Shown here: positions 1 through 12,764 of the stretch, piece after piece
How positions within the stretch are numbered: position 1 is the first letter of the stretch
Layout of the letters: every line of letters begins with the position of its first letter
Assembly: GCA_030062745.1 (NCBI GenBank)
Contig: CP099846.1
Span: 24,469,701 to 24,533,700, forward strand
Length of the DNA: 64,000 nt
Source: Capitulum mitella
Taxonomy: Eukaryota > Arthropoda > Thecostraca > Pollicipedomorpha > Pollicipedidae
Reading direction: 5' to 3'
Notes under the pieces: model-generated
What the model was told of the DNA's origin: nothing
Databases searched by the model: none
The model's input: only the letters and a program-made list of their open reading frames with translations
Program-made: the position numbers and the translations under genes

Positions 1-825
1 GTCCGGAACGCTTGTCCGGACGATGGCTGCGGGGGTGGCGGCGGAGGCAGTGGCGGTGGAGGAACCCGGCTGCAGAACTGTCGGTTCGAGCCTGCCGGCT
101 GGAGACTGGTGGTAGCGTATGCGCAGCGGAGCAGTCTGCTTTACCGTGACGGAAGCTTGTCGGCTTAATCAATGCCCATTTGGTTCATTAAAATGCGTTT
201 TTCGAAAGCAACGATGACTAGAGAAACGTTTCTGTTTACAAACCCCAAAACCACTCCCAGTTTACACATCATGCGCTGAGCCGAGAAATAACAATAACAG
301 CACACCAAGCACCATCGCTCCAGTGGCATTTTAAACGTATATTTCTCGTAATCTTTACTGTCATCAGTGAAATGCATCTCTCTATGTCGTCTGGTTCAGA
401 CCCTACTTGAGGTTTTTCGACCCATCCCCTACGAAAGAAGAATAAGTTGCCAAGTTAAATAAGTTAAGTTACTCTTAAGTTACGCAAGTTACTCCACGGA
501 CAGGACAGTCTTTCTTCCCGTACAGGAGTTTTTGCAGAAGAAAGGCAAGGACCTGTGATGGTTTGGAAAAAGGATTTCTACCTTCAACGCACATCCAGCG
601 CATCCACCACAGATCAGATATTGTTCAGACCTTCGAAGTTCGCGCGCCTTGGTCCGTCGAGTGAAAGTAATTGGTTTCCGACGGCGGTCGGCCGTTAAGT
701 GCGGATGCCAATCTCCTCAATTATTCGCCTCCATTGGGAATTTTGTGTCGGCCTGCGATTTACACCTCACTTGATATGATAAGGAGCGGTCGATATTCCC
801 CCGCTGTTTGCATCAGCAGGTTCGT
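1..825. other. GC-rich edge then unassigned DNA
   Basis: The first 170 bases are GC-rich. They contain GTCCGGA/TCCGGAC direct and inverted copies and a run of GGC/GGT/GAG triplets at about 30-65. An ATG at 23 opens only a 31-codon frame, so coding is not supported, although this could be the edge of an exon or a promoter island lying outside the window. From 180 to 825 I see no gene. A small cluster of AAGTTA(C/A) words occurs at about 450-495. Confidence 0.4.
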
Positions 826-1465
826 TTAACACGCACAGCGGAAGGGGGTTTCGCTCTCACGCGCACTGGACAGGGGGTACTTTTGTTCCCCCCACCGATT
901 TAAAAAAAACTAAAAGGGCTGGAAACAAGAAATTTTAGGGCTAGAGTAGAGTGTTAAAGGGCTACATTGAACGCGATTTTCATGATCCTAGGTCAATATT
1001 TTCAGGGTCAAATCGGATCGGCAAGGTCAACTGGACGTTTTCTCGGCCCGTACAGGCCATTCCGTATACCTTTTCGAACGAAAGGGGAAAAGGACACGCG
1101 TTAGAACGTTAAAACGTAGAATACGGCAATTTCCATCCATTTCTCGTCTTGAATTATAACTTTGGTTCGAGTCATGTCAGGCCATTGACTTATCACGTCA
1201 TTTTGTCATTTTTGCAGATCAGATTTCGAGCAACACGGGATACTGGTGTAGCTCCAGTGTAAATGAAGGCGCTAAACGCGCCATTTAGCGTATTTTCCTT
1301 GAAGATAGCCAACATCGGTATATTTGGTCATTTGCCGCGGTCATTGACCTTGGATGTAGTTTTTGACCCATAATAAATTCCTTGTCAATTGTCCTCATTA
1401 AAGTTAGTTTGTTGTAATGAACCTAATTACATAATTTGATTGTCATAAAACGTGAAAATTGCATA

Positions 1466-1519
<54 letters not shown>

Positions 1520-1640
1520 CCTATCCATCTTTCGCTAAAAAACGACCGCATGTTCCGCATTCGTTAGTTTTTTATGTAACATTCAAGTTCTCAGGTCTTT
1601 CTTTTAGCAAATTCGTCAAGGTTACATATCAGATGCACAA
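826..1640 (+). mobile_element. TTAA-bounded element, family C, copy 1
   Basis: This segment matches the reverse complement of 16385-17282 over several hundred bases. The shared order is: a terminus with TTAA at 826-829, a GGAAGGGGGTTTCGC block, a GC-rich hairpin (GGGGG...CCCCC near 870-892), an AGGGCT-rich stretch, AGGTCA-type words, a block reading TTTAGCG near 1285, then a TA microsatellite. No coding capacity is seen. The right end is not defined, because similarity fades past about 1600. It is probably a non-autonomous DNA transposon. The TTAA end is like piggyBac, but that class assignment is inference. Confidence 0.55.
1462..1520. repeat. (TA)n microsatellite
   Basis: An almost pure TA run with two TG interruptions lies inside family C copy 1. 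The second family C copy has a (TA)n(TG)n run at the corresponding place, so the microsatellite belongs to the element. Confidence 0.9.
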
Positions 1641-1667
1641 AATTACTCATTTACCTACTTGGTAACG

Positions 1668-1817
1668 TTATGAGACACTTATCTCATTTTCAGAGTGGTT
1701 AAAAGTTGGCACAAGGAACTATCTGAAAATTGTTTGCGGTGCACCAGGTTTACACGTAAAGTGTTTCGTCAGTAAGGAACTAAATAGATACGAAGACTAA
1801 TCGAAACGTTGGATTCA
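1668..1817 (+). repeat. Left arm (part 1) of an interrupted inverted repeat, R1
   Basis: The sequence is the reverse complement of 5655-5805, including a shared GGTGCACCAGGTTTACA core at about 1738-1755. In the right arm it runs straight on into the sequence that here resumes only at about 3672. The left arm has therefore been split by roughly 1.85 kb. Confidence 0.65.
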
Positions 1818-3671
1818 AGGGCTAACGCCCTGTTCCCAGTAGCTCTAAGTAGCGTTGTTTATCGGAATCCAAATTCCGACTTTTGCGAGATTTTCTGATT
1901 TCCGAATCGGAAATCAGTTGAACATAGCACTTATTTTTGGGGAAAAATTGGACTGCACATTGCAAGCCAATTGCCAAAAAAATGTGACAAAACCAAATGT
2001 TGCCTAATATTCCGGCTTTCAACTCAAATTTAAGCATGACACAAGACTATTATTTTGATAGTTATTCAACACCATGACTGGCGAGGCTTATGCACCTTGC
2101 ATATCCTATTCAATTCCGCGCACTAAATGCTCAAGTTCTTATTGCATACATTTGAAGTGAAACAAGACTGCTGCTAGTCAGACCAGTCATCATGGACTTC
2201 TGAGTGAAAATTGGAATGCATCACAAAGGGTATAATTTTAATTCTTTGATTATATCCAAGCAGAACAAAATGTATAATGCCACCATTTGGCATAACAAAT
2301 GAACTAAAAGTTATTTAATATTCTATAATAGACTAAATAAATTCTACAATAGACTAAATATATATATATATATATATAAATATTTATGTATATATATATT
2401 ATTTATATATATATATAAAATAGACTAAATACTAAATGAATTGTACAATAGACTAAAAGTTATTTAATATTCCATACATTGCAAATGACCCATAAATGTA
2501 GTTTTATGAATCCATTTCCTCATGCATGACCCACAGGCCCAATGCTTAATTCGAATACAGACATTACTTGGGCTGCCCAGGCATCCCAGAAAAGTAGGTA
2601 CATTACCCTTACAGAATACCCGCAACCATCTCATACCACGGCAAACCAAGAACAGGTCTAATAATTTGGAGAAGACCCAGAGTTATCTCACAGCACATGC
2701 AAACTGCAAATTGGCATTCATGATGTGTCACATGGTTCAGGCACACCGTTTCCCCATAACATTGGCTTGTAACATTATTGCATTTCAGGAAATACGTCGG
2801 CTCATTGTTATACTCTACTTCCCTCGCACCATTTAACCTACCTTATTTGTTTATATAAAATGACTAGATTCCCAATCTTACGTATCATTCATCATATCAT
2901 GCCACACAGGCTTCCCTCTTTATGCCGTCAGTCCTTTGTTTGTTTGTTTGTTTGTGACTTAGGCCACATAGCCTCTTGGGCTCAGGTGTCCATAGTCTTA
3001 GGTCAAGTCTTATGTTTCGTCGAGCGTCAGTCAGTCGTCTGCTGTCAGTCTTTTTTGCTTGATAGCTCAGGAAGATGTGCCATACTTGTTGTCATATGGC
3101 TGCCTGTTAGCTTAAAGAACTGTCAGATTGTGAAAGATTGCTAGCAGTGACCACTTTTTAAAGAATAGTATTTCACAGATTTAATATTGGGAACACTACG
3201 CAGCATGCACCATACATGTAAAAAATTGTCGTGTTTGGTTTTAGAGGCAATCACACCTAATGGTCTCATTGTAAAGTACTTTGTCTGAAAGCAAAGCGGA
3301 AAAGTGCAGAGAGCGGGGGAGGGGTGGTGGGACGTTTGTTTATGGGATATCATGAAAGTACCCATGCATTCCGCCTTGTGACCAGCACTATAGGCCTCAA
3401 AAATCGGAAGACATGTTCATTTTATCCCACCTTCTTCCTTCGATCATGATTGTTGAATTGGTCATCTTTATAAAAAAAAATGAACAATGCATATAGTCCT
3501 GGCTATTTGCAAACCGGAAGTAGGCGTTATTTTTATCTTTTATTTTCCTGGACAGACTTGAATCTTGGACAGTCTTGGACACTCGCATAGCTTCTTCCTC
3601 GGAATTTGGTCGGAAATTGGTTTGAATTTCTCCGGAAATAACAACACTAGTTGCAACGTAATACAAAAATT
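1818..3671. other. Probable insertion into repeat R1; no gene seen
   Basis: This block is absent from the contiguous right arm (5300-5812). It starts at GGATTCAAGG and ends at AAAATTCAGTTG, so ATTCA borders both sides as a possible short duplication. Contents: an AT-rich stretch at 2330-2470 with four copies of AATAGACTAAA and TA runs, and a TTTG run at 2937-2955 leading into a repeat shared with 34712-34806. The short open frames show no protein signature. Calling it an insertion is inference from the arm comparison. Confidence 0.4.
2955..3050 (+). repeat. Interspersed repeat R6, copy 1
   Basis: About 95 bp matches 34712-34806 in the same orientation. Shared words include GGGCTCAGGTGTC/GGGTTCAGGTGTC, GTCAAGTCTT and CGTCAG. 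The second copy lies in intron 1 of the receptor gene. The class is unknown. Confidence 0.5.
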
Positions 3672-3960
3672 CAGTTGTTTGTTAAGGGTTGGCGAGTTTT
3701 CATAAGTATATACACTTCCCCACATTTGAAGTCGTCTCACGTTATAACATGTTCGTAACATGGTCGTATTGTCCGTCAGTTGTCGCGTTATGGTCTCGTC
3801 GTGTTCTTGTCTCATTTATTGTAGTATCGCGCCGTCACCTAGGTGCATAGTGAGTCGTCTCGAGAGCGTCATTGTAACATCGATGTGGTGTACTAGGTGG
3901 AGTTTGCAGTCATATTCACAAGTCAATTGGTACACTACATTAGTGCTTTTGAGTTTGTCT
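3672..3960 (+). repeat. Left arm (part 2) of inverted repeat R1
   Basis: Reverse complement of about 5320-5655. Matching landmarks are GTTTGTTAAGGGTTG, the GTCGTCTCAC block, TTGTCGCGTTATGGTCTCG and the AATTGGTACACTACATTAG block near 3918-3942. With 1668-1817 it makes a left arm of about 440 bp. Confidence 0.65.
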
Positions 3961-5299
<1,339 letters not shown>

Positions 5300-5812
5300 A
5301 AAGGAATGACGTTGCCAACACTGAACTCCTACGTTAAAAAACACCAATGCAGTGTACCAATTTACTTGCGAATAAGAAGGCTGCAAACTTCGCCTAATAC
5401 AATACATTGGTGTTACAACAACGACGCTTTCCAGACGACTCATTATTCACCTTCGTGACGGCGCGCTACTACAACACTTGAGACAAGAACACGAGACCAT
5501 AACGCGACAACAACTGACGAACAGTACGACCATATCACGGACATGTTATGACGTGACGGCTTACCTATTATGTAGCATGTTATGACGGTGAGACGACTTC
5601 AAATATGGGAAAATGTATATATTCGTGAAAACTCAGCAACCCTAAACAACCAACGCTTTGATTAGTCTTCTTATCCACCTATTTATTTCCTTGCTGACGG
5701 CATATATTACATGTAAACCTGGTGCACCACAAATAATTTTTAAATAGTTGCTTGTGCCAATTTTTCACCATCCAAAATGAGATAATTGTCTCGAAACTTT
5801 AAAAAAAATTAA
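5300..5812 (-). repeat. Right arm of inverted repeat R1 (uninterrupted)
   Basis: The reverse complement aligns with 1668-1817 followed directly by 3672-3960. It ends in an A-rich stretch. Because it is contiguous it serves as the reference for the insertion in the left arm. Confidence 0.65.
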
Positions 5813-5974
5813 AAAAAAAAAAAAAAAAAAATATTTAAAAAATAAAAAAAAAAATTAAATATATTTTTTTTTTTTTAATTAAAAAAAAAAAAAAAAAAAT
5901 TTTTATTTTATTATAATAAAAAATTATATATATATTTTTATTTTTTTTTTTTTTTTTATTTTTTTTTTTTATAT

Positions 5975-6019
<45 letters not shown>

Positions 6020-6136
6020 TATGTGATATATAAAAAAATTCGGGTTCGGGGCCCGGGGGGTTTTTTTTTTTTGTTTCCCCCCCCTTCCCCTTCTTTTTTT
6101 TGTTTTTTTTTTTTTTTATTTTTTTTTTTTCCCCCT
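5800..6136. repeat. A/T homopolymer and low-complexity block
   Basis: About 330 bases alternate A runs, T runs and short TATA segments, with some C/G runs near 6045-6090. It is non-coding, and base calls are probably unreliable here. Confidence 0.85.
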
Positions 6137-6204
6137 TGTTTTTTGCTGTAGAATTTTAAAAGGGTAATTTTCCTCCCTTACCCCTCTCATATGTTCATAT
6201 TTGT

Positions 6205-6400
6205 TTGCGATATCTGCTTTTTTCGTTATGTTTGATTTCAAACCTTCAAACTTCAAGAATTTCCGGCCGATTTTCGACTTCTTTGCGTCAATCAACGAGC
6301 CATTAAATTGTAATAAATGTCACAAAGCAGCAGAGAACAGAAATGATCCGTTCTTGAGATTTTCAAGAAAAACAGGTGAAGGGCACAAAAGTGCCACCCC
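6205..6400 (+). repeat. Interspersed repeat R2, copy 1, with conserved reading frame
   Basis: Matches the reverse complement of 16085-16310. Both copies can be read as similar peptides sharing FKNFRPIFDF, then LNCxxCHK, then DPFLRFSRK. A one-base difference after the last block puts the copies in different frames. Both are then followed by GT and a short hairpin (GGCAC...GTGCC here). It is more likely a fragment of an old transposon frame than a host exon. The C-x2-C-H motif is suggestive only. Confidence 0.5.
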
Positions 6401-7520
6401 CTTCCAGTGCGCATGATAACTGGCGCCACATGCAGAAATGTCGTCCCAGAATAAACGTCGCTGGATTTAAATGTAGTATGTGAAATGGCTGTTTCCCAGA
6501 TCTGCCGCGCCAGATACTCCAGGTACTCAGTTCCCCGATAGTGACTAAACTGTTAATGTTAAGCTTAATGTTGACAGCAGATATTGTTCGAGGCATCACA
6601 AGTCTACCGCCAGTTGCTTCGCCTTGGAATTCACTCTCCAGTTTTTTCATTTCCTTTCTCACTCACTTCCAGACATACCAACTGCAAAGTTGTCAATGAA
6701 GAGACCGAAAGTAGGCTGGTGGGTTTAATGGTGTATTCCGCCAGTTAACTCGCGCCACTATGTAGGATTGGTCAACACTGAGATTTTTTTCAAGTTGACC
6801 CCATCGACTATTTTGATCGCTTTGGCATTTGCAGAGTCAACTTAAAAAGTTTCTTAAGTATTTCCGGGACATGTGAGGTCAGTGTCTTGACTTTTACTGG
6901 TCTGCGACCGCTTCTTCGAGCACTGTGTGGCGTAAAAGGGTCCATGATCATACCAGCCGCCCTGCACTGGCGAACGTGGCCAATACTGGCAAGGATTAAA
7001 TTTGCAAACAATATTTACAGGAATCCATGTGGCCGTTGACAGGTGTCATTGGATCATGATATGACTTCGGACCTTCTACGTTTTGAGGCGGTACGCAGTA
7101 AGCCAAAACATGATCTTATGCTAGATTTAGAACAGATATCTCGCAAGAGATACATTAATACCAAAAGTCAAAGCCCAATACCAAACCCCTTCATGAATCG
7201 GCGCTTGGGCTCCATGGCTCAATACTGTTACTGAATAATTAGCTTTAGGCATCATTAGCATGCTTTATTCGAAGAAAACAATTGAAATATCCCTAAAGCA
7301 CAAGCTATACTCGGAAATCGTTCCTCAGCTTCAGATTGTAGCATAACGACAGGACGGTCTCATTTGCTTATCTGCGTTGAACCAAATTTTGCTTAAATCA
7401 TTTGTGTTCATTCAAGAGAATTCAAAACATGGCATTACAAGATATACGCTATGAGTGCTCTTACGAAAATATACACGAAGGGGAAGAATTACGGAACAAA
7501 AGGCATTACATGTCATAGGT
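6401..7520. other. No gene seen
   Basis: This is unassigned intergenic DNA. The short open frames on both strands have no recognisable motifs, and no repeat was traced to elsewhere in the window. Confidence 0.5.
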
Positions 7521-7574
7521 TCTCTCTCTCCCCCTGTCCCTCTCCCTATCCCCCCTCTCTCTCTCTCTTCCCTC

Positions 7575-7636
<62 letters not shown>
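7521..7636. repeat. (CT)n microsatellite
   Basis: A pyrimidine-rich lead-in precedes pure CT from about 7577 to 7635. Open frames through it read as Ser-Leu or Arg-Glu dipeptides and are artefacts. Confidence 0.92.
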
Positions 7637-7638
<2 letters not shown>

Positions 7639-7735
7639 CTGTCTTCTCGGGGTAACTGAGAGGCTCAAAGTTGGTAAGCCAAAAAACTGTTTATGGCTTT
7701 CAAAACTTGCGCCTAACTTCCCCAGACGAAAATAT

Positions 7736-7969
7736 TTAAAAAGCAGGAGCATCATCGGCAAACTGTTGGGTCAGCAGACGCATCACGAGATCTATAGCGG
7801 TTTTCCATGCTCCGGCCCGTGACTCCCCTGGCTGCGCCTTTAAACTCTTCAAAACTACATCTAAATTTTCCAAAACATAAATAACAAACGCAGGATATGT
7901 TTCTAGTTCCTTGGCAGTGAATGGCCATGATGGTGAAGCCATCAGTGGTTTGGCCATCAGTAGTACCTC
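7736..7969 (-). pseudogene. Short coding-like relic of unknown origin
   Basis: On the minus strand a frame of about 78 codons ends at a TAA just left of 7740. Its composition looks protein-like: hydrophobic helix-like segments (YPAFVIYVLENLDVVLKSL) and an ending LLTQQFADDAPAF. Its codon use is mixed, unlike the low-complexity frames nearby. An in-frame TAA lies immediately upstream (about 7979), and the first codon is TTG rather than ATG. I see no clear acceptor site. It could be a remnant of a transposon protein or the end of an exon. I do not recognise the family. Confidence 0.25.
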
Positions 7970-8479
7970 CTCCAAGGGTTAAAGGGGTTATCCACGAAGA
8001 CCAGTTTTATATGTGTTTGATAAGTGTCTGCACAGAGTTTCAAAAATTCGTCACCGCAATAAAAGACTCGCTACGACGCCTGTCGGGGTAAACTGCACTA
8101 GCCAAGGTTGATGTAGTGATGGGACAAGTTGTTCTGTGGAAACTCACCTCGAATATATTCTGCTTAGAAATGTCCGAGGCTGCTTGATTACACAGAAAGC
8201 AGAAACGAGAAGAAATGGTGTACCAGCGATAGTGGTCGACAACAGCCTGCATGAGAGACGTGACGCAGGAGACAAAAGCCCTGAAACATTATCTGTGCAC
8301 CCCTTTCTTAAACGTATCTCTACCGCACATGCTGATGCCACATATGACGCTGGCCGACCTAGAAACGACTGGCACAGCCCGTCCAACCTGTCATTGGCGA
8401 GCCGGAGCAGACTCAGGCCTTAAGTTAGCTTTCTATAATAGTCTGGAATGAACAGTTCGCCCAGAGGCAGAGTACGAAA

Positions 8480-8600
8480 CTGTTCAGTCCAGTTCGATCC
8501 GACCCAGTCTGTATGCGGCGAGGCTGCTGAATCTGGATTCAATCCAAATCTGTAACTTCCTTCTAAGGCTGATCCAACCCGGATCTGATCTGCTACAAAT
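8480..8600. repeat. Possible R5 repeat fragment
   Basis: Rich in TCCAGT, GATCC and AATCCAAATC words that recur at 10625-10745 and, in the other orientation, at 48690-49130 (CCGGACTGGACCGGA, GGATTGGACCGGACC). The copies are too diverged to align with certainty by eye. Confidence 0.3.
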
Positions 8601-8646
8601 GATAGGCTAAACTTCAAAAAGCCGGAGTGGGAAACCCTTGTGTCCA

Positions 8647-8800
8647 CCGGCCTAGCCAAGGGGGCCCGGGGGCCAGCTTCCCCCCCCCCCAGGCCCGCAT
8701 TTTTGCGAAGAGCGTTGCACTTCGTCTTCCCAGCAGGCGGTTTTCGTATCATTTTAGTTCACACGCAGCTCCCCCTTAAGAAAACCCTGGTTGCGCTCCT
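8647..8800 (+). mobile_element. 154-bp MITE-like element R3, copy 1
   Basis: One of three copies, each exactly 154 bp by my reading (the others are 42297-42450 and 46869-47022), all in the same orientation. Shared blocks are AGGCCCGCATTTTTG, a CAGGCGGTTTTCGTATCA-type segment, and an ACTGAGCTC(C)n stretch. The ends are inverted: CCGGCGCAGCCA at the left and TGGCTGCGCCCG at the right in the best-kept copy. It has no coding capacity and was probably mobilised by a transposase encoded elsewhere. Confidence 0.7.
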
Positions 8801-9331
8801 GCCTGTGTCGAATCTTATGCGGACTTCAGTGCAAAGAAACTGGTTAAAACTGTCTAATTCTAGCAAAAGTTAAACTTGTAAAAAGTGATAAATGTCAATG
8901 AGATTTTGCCACCGTCATTGGCCTGCGCAAGTTTTCCCTAGACATATCATTTCTGTTTAAACTTTTCACAAACCAACATTTGGATTCCTTCATACTCATC
9001 ATCACTTAATGGAAGAACACAAACACTCCATTCAGTTGAATGGCCTGGAACAATTTTACGGCTAATATGTGAAAGTCATAATTATCGGCCCCCATGACAT
9101 AAAACCTCCTGAAATGGGAGGGGGGAGAGACGGTTTTAGCCCCTTCTGTCAATGCAAAGCAGTTAGGTTGGTGCTAAATTTTGCACAAGTCATGAGGTAG
9201 CCTTTGGCTCATTCTCTTGTTCCTGCACTTCTGCTGACCCCAGTTCCAAGCATGGCTTGTGGTCGAAACATGATACTCTGATGTTTTGTGTTGCATTCGG
9301 GATAAGTTTTGTTGACAGACGGTTAACTTCT
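8801..9331. other. No gene seen
   Basis: Intergenic spacer ahead of the family A element. It contains only short, featureless open frames. Confidence 0.5.
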
Positions 9332-10558
9332 TTAACCCGCGCACGACCGTCGGTCCGTCCCGAACACCGTCGACTGGGGGGGGGCAGTTGACTGCCCCCC
9401 CCTCTAACTCACGAACGGTTGGTCGCACGATAAAAATAAGCATACCGTTGGAAAGCCCGTCACGAGTAGAGCTCGAAACTGGTCTCATTTTTAGTTTTAG
9501 ATAATATGTAAGCCAATTTACGCCCTATATATGTTTTCTCATAGCCGACTGCATGAGACCGAGAAATGGCCTGAATCTCAAGGGCTGTGACTAATAACGC
9601 ATAGGTAAAGGCACCAGCGCACAAGTAAATGTCCGCGGATGCCGATACACGTCTAATTTCCTCAGATTTGTTCAATATATACGCCGAAACGTTGAGTTAA
9701 AGACACCGTAATTCTCCCGTCAGGCGTCACTGTGCGCCGCTGTCGTATGCGGTACCAAATTGACGGGAACTAATTTTAGCGTTCCTTCATTTTCCCGAAA
9801 AAAGACAATCTATGTAAATTGTATTGATCTTTGTGGTTCTTGTGATGATTTCTCATGCTTAAATTTTGGAAAAATTGATTAGTTGCCAATCTACAAAGTT
9901 GGCGGAGCTTTATTCGCGAGAGCCTGTTTATTTGCAAAATATGCTACTTTTTCAAACTTTTTGAGGTTCCTGGTATTACTTACATCTGTGCAAGCTAGTT
10001 GTGCCATTTTCTACCCATTCTGAGTAATTTATCGTCGATTTTGACGGTGGTACATTTTGGCCCACTTCAGTTATTCGTGACCTGACCTCAGGTCAATGGC
10101 TGGAAGTCACTGATACTTTGCCCAATGACGGTAACTAGATGTCTGCTTCACTCCACACTAAAAATGTGATGGAATATTCCGTCAATTTCCGAAAAAACGG
10201 CGATATGTCTTAAAAATGGGCTTGACCTTAGGTCAATGACCCGGAAAATTCCGAAAAATCCGAGATAGCAGATTTGTTGCATCTATCACGATCACTAATC
10301 CCTGAAAGTATTATTGAGATATCTTGTTTTGCGAAAAAGTTAGAGGGAGCTAAACTTTTTTGAACTTAGGTCTGTTTGACCTGGTCTAGGTCAGGCACCT
10401 GACCTGACCTGAGGTCAAAATTTTGACACGAGACGTAAAATTGATGGAGCAAAAGGTACACAAAGTTTCGTGACTCTGTGTTTGTTGGTTCTCTCGCAGT
10501 CCCAGAAAAACCTCAGGGGGGGCAGTCAACTGCCCCCCCCCAGTCGGGGACGGGTTAA
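9332..10558 (+). mobile_element. TTAA-bounded element, family A, copy 1 (1.23 kb, intact ends)
   Basis: Flanked by TTAA at 9332-9335 and 10555-10558. The ends read TTAACCCG... and ...CGGGTTAA. Just inside each end is a GC-rich hairpin: G8-CAG-TTGA-CTG-C8 near 9376-9403 and G7-CAG-TCAA-CTG-C at about 10516-10540. The body has no credible open frame. It contains AGGTCA-type palindromes such as TGACCTCAGGTCA at 10083-10095 and TGACCTGAGGTCA at 10405-10417. TTAA target choice and CCC/GGG tips are typical of piggyBac elements, so a non-autonomous piggyBac-like element is the best guess. Confidence 0.75.
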
Positions 10559-11514
10559 CTAAAGGCCAAACTTCGCCATGTTTTAACTTAATTTTTTGCC
10601 ATTTTTTGTCAGTTACTTAAATACCACGAGTTTTTGGAATTTCAAATCCACATCGAATCCAAATCCGAGTTTTGAACAGATATGTCAATCCAGTCTAGAT
10701 CAAATCCAACGGACTGGATCGGACTGTGGGTCTGCACCCCTTTCCGCGACAGCCGGCCTCGCGTCGGACTTCAGGTCGGCGTCGGCGTGTCGTCCGGCCG
10801 AGATTCGACGTGAGCGGAGGCTGTGCTCTGAGCCGTGCGCCCGGGGGCACCAGGCGGCAGCCGGAATACGACGTTTTGTATCACGTGACCTCGCGCTCAG
10901 CCACGAAGCCCGGGCCGGGGCCACCTCTGCTGCCGTCCCGCCCCCGCTTGCGTCTGCGAGAACGCGCCGAGTGCGGCTGTCTCAGCCTGGGCAGAGTTGT
11001 GTGGGCGGGCGGTTCACTAATCGGCCTTGTAGGGGGGACGGATGCCGGCGCGCAGCTGCAACGGGCGTCAGTAGGCCCCGCAGTCTAATTGGAGGCCAAG
11101 CAGACCGGCGGCGACATTAACGACATTAGCAGCTCCTGAGGCCTGCACGCGGTTGGCCGGCAGCGCACGTTGAACGAGTTCTCACGGGATCCAGTGAAAG
11201 CACCCTAGATCCCGGTGACATGGCTCGATGACGTACTGCATCGGGATCCGATCATGCATCTATATAATCATATAATCATATGATTATATAGATATATATA
11301 TACATATAATCAGTCATATAATCAGTGTGTATATGTATGCTTTAGACATGTGAAGTGACGCTTAACTGATAGTCTTGAAACGAGTTTAGTTTTAAGTTTA
11401 GTTTAGTTTACCTTCGAATACCCATACCTTTAATGTGCATGATCATTCTTAAGCGGGACATTAACTGCCAAGTAGTTTCGCGCTAAGTTATAGGATAAAA
11501 GGATAACTGACTTC
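10559..11514. other. Spacer between two inverted family A copies, with GC-rich block
   Basis: A 956-bp spacer holds R5-like sequence at about 10625-10745 and a CpG-rich block at about 10720-11140. Overlapping open frames on both strands in that block lack domains and look like low-stop GC-rich DNA. An ATATATA-rich patch lies at 11260-11320. No gene is supported. Confidence 0.45.
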
Positions 11515-12764
11515 TTAACCCGCTCTTAACTGAGGGGGGCGGTTGACCGCTCCCTGAGGTTTTTCCAAGATTGCGAGAGAACGAACTTATGCAGCGCCAC
11601 GAAACTTTGTGCACCTTTTGCTTGATCATTTTTACATCTTGTATCCAATTTATGGCTTCAAGGTCAAGTAAGGTGTCTCACCCAGGTCAGGTCAAGTGGA
11701 CCTATGTTCAAAAAGGCGCTCTGTAACTTTTTCTTAAAACATGATATTACAATAAAGCTTTCAACGGGTAGAGATTCTGATAAATGCAACAAATCTGCCA
11801 TCGCGGTTTTTTTCGGAAATGTCTAGGTCATTGACCTCAAGGTCAAACCCGTTTTCAACATAAATCGTTTTTTTCGAAAATTGAATATTTCAAAAACAAT
11901 TTGAGTGTGAGGAGATCCAGATATCCAGTTTCCGTCAATGGACAAAGTTTCAGTGACCTCCGACCACTGACCTGAGGTCAGGCCACAAATAACTGTTACG
12001 AGCTAAAATGCACTGCCATCAGAATCGACGATGAATGACTCAGATCGGGTTGAAACTGACAGAGCTGGCTCGCACAGTTGCGACTGATACCAGGAAGTTC
12101 GTATGGACTTTCGCGAATAAAGCTCCGCCAATTGTGTAGATTGATAACTACGGAGTTTTCAAAAATTTAGGCATGGGAAATCATCCCAAGAACCACTAGC
12201 ATCAAGAAACAACAGCTGAAATGGCATATTTCGCGAAAATAAAAGAACGCCAAAATTAGTTCTTGTTTAATCCAATTTCATTCATTCATTCATTTATTCA
12301 TTCATTTCATTTCATTAATTCGTTAATGTCATTTTATTTTCCACCGCCTTCGTCGGCGGCGCCCATCTTGCAGCGTTGCGAAAATCACCCTGTCTAACCC
12401 TATGTTTCCGCTTACATATTAAAGAAATCAGAGACGTTAGGCGTGTATCGGCATCTGCGGACTTTTACCTTCCGCTGGTGCCTTTATCTAGACTTTATAA
12501 GTCACAGCCCTTGAGATTCAGATCGTTTTTTGGTCTCATGCAGGCGGCTATGAGAAAACATATGTAGGACGCAAATGGCTCACATATTATTCAAAACTAG
12601 AAACGAGACCAGTTTCGAGCTCTATTCCTTCGAGCTCTACGAGCTTTCCAGCGATATGCTTATTTTTACCACGCAACCAACAGTTCGTGAGTTACGGGGG
12701 GAGCGCGGTCAGCTCCCCCCCGTCGAGCGTGCATGGCGGCGACCCACAGTTGGGTGCGGGTTAA
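11515..12764 (-). mobile_element. TTAA-bounded element, family A, copy 2 (inverted)
   Basis: Bounded by TTAA at 11515-11518 and 12761-12764 with TTAACCCGC / GCGGGTTAA tips. It is the reverse complement of copy 1 throughout. For example the CTCTCGCA...CCTCAGG end of copy 1 appears here as CCTGAGG...TGCGAGAG near 11557-11580. The hairpins differ in sequence from copy 1 but still pair. A CATT/CATTT microsatellite at about 12283-12330 has expanded inside this copy only. TGACCTGAGGTCA lies at 11968-11980. No coding frame. Confidence 0.75.
12283..12330. repeat. (CATT)n microsatellite inside family A copy 2
   Basis: Runs of CATT and CATTT sit between blocks that are adjacent in copies 1 and 3. The expansion is therefore specific to this copy. 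Confidence 0.8.
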
